64,000 bases of DNA from NCBI GenBank assembly GCA_030549495.1, contig JAUIRK010001057.1:932501-996500 (forward strand), written 5' to 3'. Origin of the DNA: Nectonema munidae. Taxonomy: Eukaryota; Nematomorpha; Nectonematoida; Nectonematidae. A program made the translations under genes and the position numbers. How positions within the stretch are numbered: the first letter of the stretch is position 1; each line of letters begins with the position of its first letter. Below, piece by piece: positions 57,949 through 64,000 of the stretch. The notes beneath the pieces were generated by a model. That model made no database searches. It saw only the letters and a list, made by a program, of their open reading frames with translations, and was not told the origin of the DNA.

Positions 57949-58085
57949 CATGGCAGGTTGGTTGAGATAATGGACTCAGAACGGAAACCTCTGAGTTCGA
58001 TTCCTCATCGATACCAATTTGTTCAGTTTGACATAAGCGGTACATCAGTGCCTTGTCAATGAAAACATACCCACGGTACTTTTAC
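57949..58085 (+). mobile_element. tRNA-derived SINE (family B)
   Basis: GGTTGGTTGAGATAATGG (A-box region), GAGTTCGATTCC (B box), body TTTGACATAAGCGGTACATC and ATGAAAACATACCC. Continuous on its right with hAT-derived sequence (58086-58480). Confidence 0.82.
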
Positions 58086-58480
58086 TCAAAATTGGAAAAT
58101 TTGCTACATAATTAACATAAGAGAGAAAGGAGACAAAATAAACTAATAAAGCAATTTTCACTATTTTAAAATGAAACTGTCTGTTCTCAGAATAATTTCA
58201 AAATAATAGGAGGCATAAAAAATGAGAGTTTATTTGATATTTTCAAGTTTTTATAAGAAACAAAAGCCAACGTTGAAGTAGCTAACCCTTATAGGGTGAT
58301 TTGGTAACGCTTGTATTTTTTACATTTTGTAAGGAATCATAGTATACAAAAAACGGTAGTTTAATCACTTTTCATAAAATTATTTAAGTCTAAGAACACA
58401 AAATCTTAAATAAACCATTTAAACTAATAGAAATCATAAAAATCATAGTATACGAGAACAAGGAAATCATTCTTTTTGTC
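58086..58480 (-). mobile_element. Partial hAT interior, inverted relative to 3.9-7.5 kb
   Basis: The reverse complement of this stretch matches about 5500-5910 and 61150-61505, including AACAGACGGTT-type and GTTAGCTACTT-type words. Neither terminus is present. Confidence 0.75.
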
Positions 58481-58616
58481 CCCTCCGGTTGTTCACCACT
58501 GCTCTAAACGTCACTATACAGGATGACTACTATAATAATGATTGCCAATGTATTCGCATTGAATGGAACAATACAAAAATATATGAACGAGTGAAAAAAA
58601 ATTCCTATTTATAAAA

Positions 58617-58622
58617 TTTATT
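58617..58622 (-). terminator. Polyadenylation signal for PPIL1
   Basis: AATAAA on the minus strand, 26 bases past the PPIL1 stop codon. Confidence 0.6.
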
Positions 58623-58647
58623 TTTCTAATATGTTATAAAAATATAT

Positions 58648-59154
58648 TCAACTGTTCACAATGGATGCAGAATGGAGTTTGATATCTTGCAAGGGAGTGT
58701 CATTTTGATCGCAAGGAACCATTCCGATTGCTTTAACCACATTCATGCCACTGTAAACACGCCCAAAAATCGTGTGTTTCGCATCAAGCCACTGCGTAGG
58801 CGCAAGCGTAACAAAGAACTGGCTCCCATTTGTGTTAGGACCTGAGTTAGCCATGGAAAGTATGCCAGCTCCACTATGCCGCAAATCGTCACTGATTTCG
58901 TCTTCAAAGTGCTTGCCATAAATACTCGTCCCGCCTCTTCCGGTGCCTGTTGGATCTCCGCCCTGAATCATGAAGTCGGGGATGATGCGATGGAAGGTGG
59001 TATCGTTGTAGAAGCCTTTGCGAGAAAGTTGGGCAAAGTTACGGCAGGTGTTGGGCGCATGCTTCCAATATAACTCCACAACGATTTCGCCCAAACTCGT
59101 GCGAAGCAGAACTTTAGAAGGTTGCCAACTCTTGTGAGGAACGGAAGAAGTCAT
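58648..59154 (-). CDS. PPIL1: PPIL1, spliceosomal cyclophilin
   Basis: A complete 168-residue frame. SWQPSKVLLRTSLGEIVVEL, FHRIIPDFMIQGGDPTGTG, MANSGPNTNGSQFFVTLAPT and QWLDAKHTIFGRV align end to end with human PPIL1 (166 residues). The cis-trans prolyl isomerase residues are kept: Arg of FHRII, Phe/Met/Gln of FMIQ, the Trp of QWLD and His of AKH. PPIL1 is a nuclear single-domain cyclophilin that joins the activated spliceosome through SNW1/SKIP. The ATG follows an upstream stretch CTCTAACTCTCCACTATA with no in-frame extension. There are no introns, unlike most animal orthologues as I recall them; no poly-A tract or target duplication points to a recent retrocopy. It looks intact. Confidence 0.96.
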   Translation of the reverse strand: MTSSVPHKSWQPSKVLLRTSLGEIVVELYWKHAPNTCRNFAQLSRKGFYNDTTFHRIIPDFMIQGGDPTGTGRGGTSIYGKHFEDEISDDLRHSGAGILSMANSGPNTNGSQFFVTLAPTQWLDAKHTIFGRVYSGMNVVKAIGMVPCDQNDTPLQDIKLHSASIVNS

Positions 59155-59419
59155 TATAGTGGAGAGTTAGAGGAAGAAAATGAAACAGCTGCTCCTAGAT
59201 CGGGAGCGAATCAAATGACTAGAAGATCGGAAAGGGTTTGCTTCGTTTTGCAGAAATGAAAAAGAACAAAATTGAGAGAAAATATCTTCATTTGGTCATT
59301 CTAAAAATAAGAAATTCAAAAAACGAATAATATTATACGCCCAATACAATAAAATACGCAATTCTCAAACAGCTTGCATTATTTTGATATGTAGTATATG
59401 GGTGTGGATGGTTGTATCA
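59155..59419. promoter_or_regulatory. Probable PPIL1 5' leader/promoter region
   Basis: Upstream side of PPIL1 on the minus strand; pyrimidine-rich CTTCCTCTAACTCTCC just before the ATG. No core promoter element can be called with confidence. Confidence 0.3.
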
Positions 59420-59940
59420 TTAAGAAGGTAGAGTTGACAAGCGTAATTCTTCTCTCCCCCGAGAGTTAGTTTGGTTTGTATATCAGTATGTGTGTTTTGC
59501 ATTCAAATGGCCTACTAATAGTATATTTGGAAGAGCGTTCAGTGGTTGTAAACTGAAAGTGTAAACGGCAGGTAAGCCTGGTGAGTGTTCTAGTGGAATA
59601 TAAATGTTAATGTTGTGCCAGGTTTTAATAATGAAAGCTTGAAGTTCTGCATGAATATTTGCTTGCGTAAGCGTTCTAAGTGCTGAGTTCTTTCAATGTA
59701 TTGAGTATTATGATGTAAGTAATTAGGCCACCATCTTCCACATGTCGTCTATCTTGCCTAATGGCACTGGATTTTGCGAGTATTTTGGGGTCTTGTGCTT
59801 AGGCTTGAGTTTAATATCTTGTATCATCGCTATGCCAATTTTGCGTATGTGGATAAAGTGTTTGCGTTGCATGTGTTTGTTGCGAATGCCATCAATGTTT
59901 AGTTATAAAATGTTGATGTTTCGGTGTTTGTTTTAACTGT
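59420..59940 (-). pseudogene. LINE endonuclease-domain fragment
   Basis: The minus strand contains, in broken frames, MIQDIKLKPKHKTPK (family ..LIQETKL.P..TP), then HAELQAFIIKTWHNINIYIP and LPNILLVGHLNAKHT. These follow the APE-type endonuclease of Jockey/R1-like LINEs, whose ..LLGDFNAKH motif here reads GHLNAKH, losing the catalytic Asp. Several frameshifts/stops. Limits approximate. Confidence 0.65.
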
Positions 59941-59944
59941 TTAG

Positions 59945-60000
59945 ATGGTCGACAGACAATTCGCCCCATGGACAAATTGTCTCATAGGCTATTTGTTTCA
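59945..60000 (-). repeat. Inverted monomer of the 60.4-60.8 kb minisatellite
   Basis: AATTCGCCCCATGGACAAAT here is the complement of the ..TGTCCATGAGAC / GGGGCGAATT unit of the array. Confidence 0.6.
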
Positions 60001-60403
60001 TCCATCTTTGTTTATTATATGTGTAAAATTAATAAAAAAATTTATATTCTTGTTTATTTTATCTCTATTAAATTATTTCAAATTAATTATTTTATCTCTT
60101 AATTTTTTTTATCACTTTTAAATAATTTTAAATTATTGATTATGAAATTGAACAAAACGATAATTACGATGATATTACAATTACAAGATTTTTTATTTTG
60201 TTTAAAAATTTTAAATATTTGTTTCATTTATAAAAGAACTGCCTTTCAAAAAACAATTTTTCAAAAAACTAAATAAAATTAAAAAATAGCTATTTTTAGA
60301 GATGAGTTGTGATATTAGGCAAAACGTTTATATGCCAAACCGTTTTATGAAAAAAGCGTAAAAAGAGTCTAAAAAAATTGAAAAAACGGTTTTTAAAACA
60401 ATA

Positions 60404-60815
60404 GTGCTAATTGATCCGCATAAATAGAGTAAATTGTCTATGGCAAGAATTGTATTATAAAAATAGAGCAAATTTTTAATGGAAAGAATTAATTGTCTTA
60501 TGAAAATAAAAGGACTAGAGGTTTATAAAAATAATAGAGTGCATTCTCTTATAAAAATAATGGGGCAAATTGAGCATGAGGCAAAGCGTCTTATGAAAAT
60601 TATGAGGCGAATTATTTTATGAAAATAGTGAGGCGAATTGTCCATGAGACAAAATGTCTTATGAAAATGGGGCGAATTGTCCATGAGACAAAATGTCTTA
60701 TGAAAATAACGGGGCGAATTTTTCTATGGGACGAACTGTCTTATGAAAATAATGGGGCGAATTATCCATTGGAGGAACTGTCTTATGAAAATAATGGGGC
60801 GAAATGCTCGAGGAC
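60404..60815 (+). repeat. Minisatellite, about 36-46-bp units
   Basis: About ten head-to-tail units, with GGGGCGAATTGTCCATGAG and then CTTATGAAAATAA as the most regular words; the last five units are the best conserved and the first few are degenerate. Unit length varies. Some frames stay open across several units (for example 60619-60822), which is a consequence of the repeat and not evidence for a gene. Confidence 0.85.
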
Positions 60816-60843
60816 TGTTTAGATTAATATAATAAATAGCCTC

Positions 60844-62095
60844 CCCCCCCCCCCCCACCCCCAATAATTTTCTATAAGTAAGAGTTGCCTTTACATGATA
60901 ATGTAAGATAAGAGAATAAAAGAAGGAATGTAGACTTTCGAATCAATCAAACATCATGTCAAGCTGCTCTGAAATTCCTATCAAACATATTTTACAGACG
61001 ATGCGTGAGAACTATATAATAATAAATCCATTGTTTCAATATTCACACAATAAGTAAGCAATGTTTATCAATGTGTCCTCCTTGTAGTATTTTTAAGCAA
61101 TCACATATCGAAACAAAATGTTTCATTTACCAAAAATATACTTAATCTATTTATAACAGCTGTCAGAATTTTATTTGTGGACAAAAATAAAAATGTGTTT
61201 TTAGACTTAAATAATTTTATAAAAAGTGATTAAATTACCATTTTTGTATACTATGATTCTTTACAATATGTAAAAAACACAAGTGCTACCAAATCACGCT
61301 ATAAGGATTAGCTACTTAAACGTTGGCTTTTGCTGCTTATAAAAACTTGAAAATATCAAATAAACTCTCATGCTTTATGCCTCCTATTATTTTGAAATTA
61401 TTCTGAGAACAGACGGTTCCATTTTGAAATAGTGAAAATTGCTTTATTAGTTTATTTTGTTTCCTTTCTCTCTTATGTTAATTATGTAGCAAATTTTTCA
61501 ATTTTGAGTAAAAGGTAAGGTACAGAGGGTGTATTTTCATTGACAAGGCACTTATGTACCGCTTATATCAAACTATGAACAAATTCGTGTGGATGAGGAA
61601 TCGAATCCAAAGGCTTCCGTGCTTAGTTCATCATCTCAACCAACCTAACATGCCACCCATAGAGTATGCTATAGGGAATACGTCACATTAGTTTTCAAAA
61701 AATTTAAGTTATGCCGTAAAATTTTTTTCTTTTATAAAAGGCAAAGCATTGCAAAATGTTAAAAGTTATTTTACTTTTTTTTGGGATTTTTGTAGCTTGC
61801 ATCAATTTAGCTTTTAAACTATTTTTGAATGATTCTGAGAAAAATGAAATCTTAATTTTGTTTTATTTTTGTTTGCACAATTATAACTTCATTTTATACC
61901 CTTGCCCCTGAATCAATCACATTTTTTCATATAAACATCACAGGGTGTCTAGTAGACTCTTTGCCTATAAAACTATGTACATTCACTCATATAAAACTAT
62001 CCAGCCTTCAGTTATTTGTTTTCAGTTGTTTTCTCTATAAATCAAATATCCTTTCATCAATTCCTGTAATGTACCTGGTAGAATACTTCATTTCA
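60844..62095 (+). mobile_element. Second direct copy of the hAT/SINE composite
   Basis: Collinear with about 3979-6490: the C-run, CATGATAATGTAAGATAAG at 60894, GAACAGACGG.., the family-B SINE at 61525-61668 (minus), and CACAGGGTGTCTAGTAGAC at about 61939. It lacks the interior containing the 4870-5070 MITE and the palindromic MITE at 4029-4360. Neither hAT terminus is present. Confidence 0.8.
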
Positions 62096-62227
62096 AAATA
62101 ATTTCATTTATGTGATTAAATTGTATATGTTAGAAATAAAAGCTTAAATTGTATATGTTCGAATAAATATACATCATATTTATAAATATATAAATATTTT
62201 TGCCCTGAAGCAAATGATATAAAAACA

Positions 62228-63290
62228 TCGAGAAAAAGAAGAAAAATTCAACATAATCTACACCGATTTAGAGAAAGCATATGATCGAATCCCTAGTCCC
62301 TAGATCTGAGGTGTGGAGATGCTTTAGGCAAAAAGAAGCTGTAGAAAAGTATGTGAAATCATGCAAGGCATGTACGAAAAAGTGAATGCATGTGTATCAA
62401 GCAGTGAAGGTAGTACAACAAATTTTCCTGTAAAAGTTGGGCTCCATCAAGGGTCAGCACTCAGCCCTTTTTTATTTAATATAGTAATGGATGGTATAAC
62501 TCAAGATATCAGGGATAGGGCACCATGGTGTATGCTTTTTGCGGATGATATAGTGATATGTGGCGAAAATCAAATGAAAAGAGAAGAAAAGTTTGAAGAG
62601 CTGAGGGAAAGGATGGAAAACAGAGGTTTGAAGATAAACAGAGACGACAAGACGGTTTACATGAGATTAAATGATAATGATAAAGAAAACCCCAGATTAC
62701 AAGGAATAGAAATAAGAGAAGTGCAAAATTCAAATATCCGGGATCAAATATATCAAAAGAGGGCGATTTAGATTATGAAATAAAAGAACGTATACTCAGG
62801 GTGGCTAAAGAAGTATCATCGATAATTTCTGATAAAAGAATCGGAATTGCAGGAAAAAACAAAGTATACAGGAAAGTAGAAAGACTAGTGATGATGTATT
62901 CAGCCGAGACATGGCCAGTGAAAAAGACAAAAAAACAAACTAAATGTTACTGAAATGAGGATGTTAAGATGGATTGAATAGAAAGACAATAAAAGACAAA
63001 ATTGAAAATAATAGAGTTAGAAAGGTAACAAAAGTCGAATCAGAGAAAGTAGACTCAGGTGGTATGGCCACATAATGGGAAAAGATGGGGATCATATAGG
63101 AAAAAAATTGATGAATATGGAAATAAAAGGGAAGAGAAAAAAAGGAAGGCCAAAAACCCAGATGGATGGATTGTCTATGAAAGGATTTCAAAGATAAATA
63201 AATACCGATGTCTGGGATAAACAAGAATGGAGAAGGAAAATCAAAAACATCGACCCGATAGAAAATGGGAAGGGATGAAGAAAAAAAAGA
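62228..63290 (+). pseudogene. LINE reverse transcriptase fragment, 5'-truncated
   Basis: Reads IIYTDLEKAYDRIP, then VGLHQGSALSPFLFNIVMD, then WCMLFADDIVICGE with the catalytic FADD, then (other frames) KRIGIAGKNKVYRKVERLVM, a MRMLRWI-like motif, GHIMGKDGDHIGKKLMNM, KGRPKT and WRRKIKNIDPI. The order and the closing WDR..WRR motif are those of RTE-like LINEs. Frameshifts and stops interrupt it near 62305, 62760 and beyond. It is independent of the minus-strand endonuclease piece at 59.4 kb. Confidence 0.82.
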
Positions 63291-64000
63291 TGTTAGAAAT
63301 AAAACTTTAAATATTATGAGAAATTTTATAGCCAAATTATTCAGTTATATTTTATAAATTTCCACCTAGCGAGGGGCGGAGCATGGCAAAGTGTCCCCTC
63401 CTCACTTAATTACTCCCCTGATCACTAATAAATAGACATTTTATAAAAACATAGACTAATTTTTTATAAAAAAATTTTATTGCAAAAAAAATAAAATTAA
63501 TATATAACTTAGAAAAAAACTATCTTCATCTTCAAGACATATCGATAAATAATACATTGGTAAAAAATAACATTGGAAGATTCTATGATTAAAGAAGATA
63601 TTTTGTATCAGGAAAAATGATTGCACAGTTATAAAACAATTAAGGATAAAGGGACGACAAAACAAAAGGTCATTTTAAGCTATTTCTAAAAGTGTTAGAT
63701 ACACTTCGGCTTTAGAAACGGTTGAGGGACAATTCGTCCTCAGAACAATATATTTAGCAGCTGAATTATTCAAAGAATTAAGGAGGCTAGATTAAATGAC
63801 TTAAAAGTTTTTTTTTTCTTTCAATAAGGAATTATTGAATTAAGGAGGCTACATTAAATTAAAGAGGTGGGCGATTTTTAGAAGCTATAAATCATTAAGA
63901 CTGAACATATATGCTTATTATTTACATACAAAAGTATAAACTTGGCAAAGCTCCGTAGGCATCAAGACATACTGAAGAAATTTGCCAATATACTATGTAT
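63291..64000. other. Intergenic end of the window
   Basis: AT-rich; a direct repeat of AATTAAGGAGGCTA at about 63777 and 63838. A word GACAATTCGTCCTC near 63728 resembles the minisatellite unit. No gene recognised. Confidence 0.4.

Noticed and set aside
60404-60815. CRISPR-like regular repeats
   Set aside because: Units are directly adjacent and degenerate, there are no unique spacers, and the context is clearly eukaryotic. It is a minisatellite.
60619-60822. Repetitive peptide ORF
   Set aside because: It stays open only because of the tandem DNA repeat.
62509-63335. Minus-strand ORFs of 74 and 123 codons
   Set aside because: They are shadows of the plus-strand LINE reverse-transcriptase fragment and its A-rich tail.
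1-64000. A new defence, toxin or gene-cluster system
   Set aside because: The genes are ordinary unrelated animal genes, and everything else resolves to repeats or AT-rich intron; nothing supports a coordinated new system.

Overview
This window is animal nuclear DNA. It is very AT-rich, its coding exons are small and separated by long introns with GT..AG boundaries, and it is crowded with DNA-transposon, SINE and LINE debris. The host genes are conserved metazoan ones, and the repeat mix (piggyBac, hAT, Tigger/pogo, Tc1/mariner-type, tRNA-derived SINEs, LINEs, one gypsy-type fossil) fits an arthropod. That lineage call is an inference; the species cannot be fixed from the sequence.

Layout. 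1-9.05 kb: three exons of PICK1 on the minus strand encode its PDZ domain; the BAR part lies beyond the left edge. The 7.2-kb PICK1 intron holds a nest of transposons: a Tigger-like element (3759-8369) split by a hAT element (3903-7472), which itself contains several smaller insertions. 9.05-18 kb: repeats, then two probable plus-strand exons of an unrecognised gene (16449-16517 and 17841-17975). 18.5-41.2 kb: ten plus-strand exons of RACGAP1 (MgcRacGAP / CYK-4 / Tumbleweed), with coiled coil, C1 zinc finger and RhoGAP domain in order and all splice phases compatible; a possible last exon is at 48315-48435. Its introns hold hAT MITEs, an LTR-retroelement fossil (22.0-23.8 kb), a decayed Tigger, a mariner-like fragment and piggyBac debris. 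44.9-49.4 kb: two minus-strand exons of a secreted Reeler-domain protein, with a decayed 2.8-kb piggyBac in the intron between them. 50.8-52.3 kb: an inverted duplicate of part of the Reeler exon, and a second piggyBac transposase fossil. 58.6-59.2 kb: PPIL1, a complete intronless cyclophilin gene on the minus strand. 59.4-63.3 kb: LINE endonuclease debris, a minisatellite, another copy of the hAT/SINE composite and a LINE reverse-transcriptase fragment.

The genes do not form a pathway. RACGAP1 acts in centralspindlin and cytokinesis, PICK1 in membrane trafficking, PPIL1 in the spliceosome, and the Reeler protein is probably secreted. I found no convincing new biological system. The most interesting content is the transposon nesting, the several piggyBac lineages, a MITE family with clean 8-bp target duplications, and the antisense/inverted-duplication arrangement around the Reeler gene.
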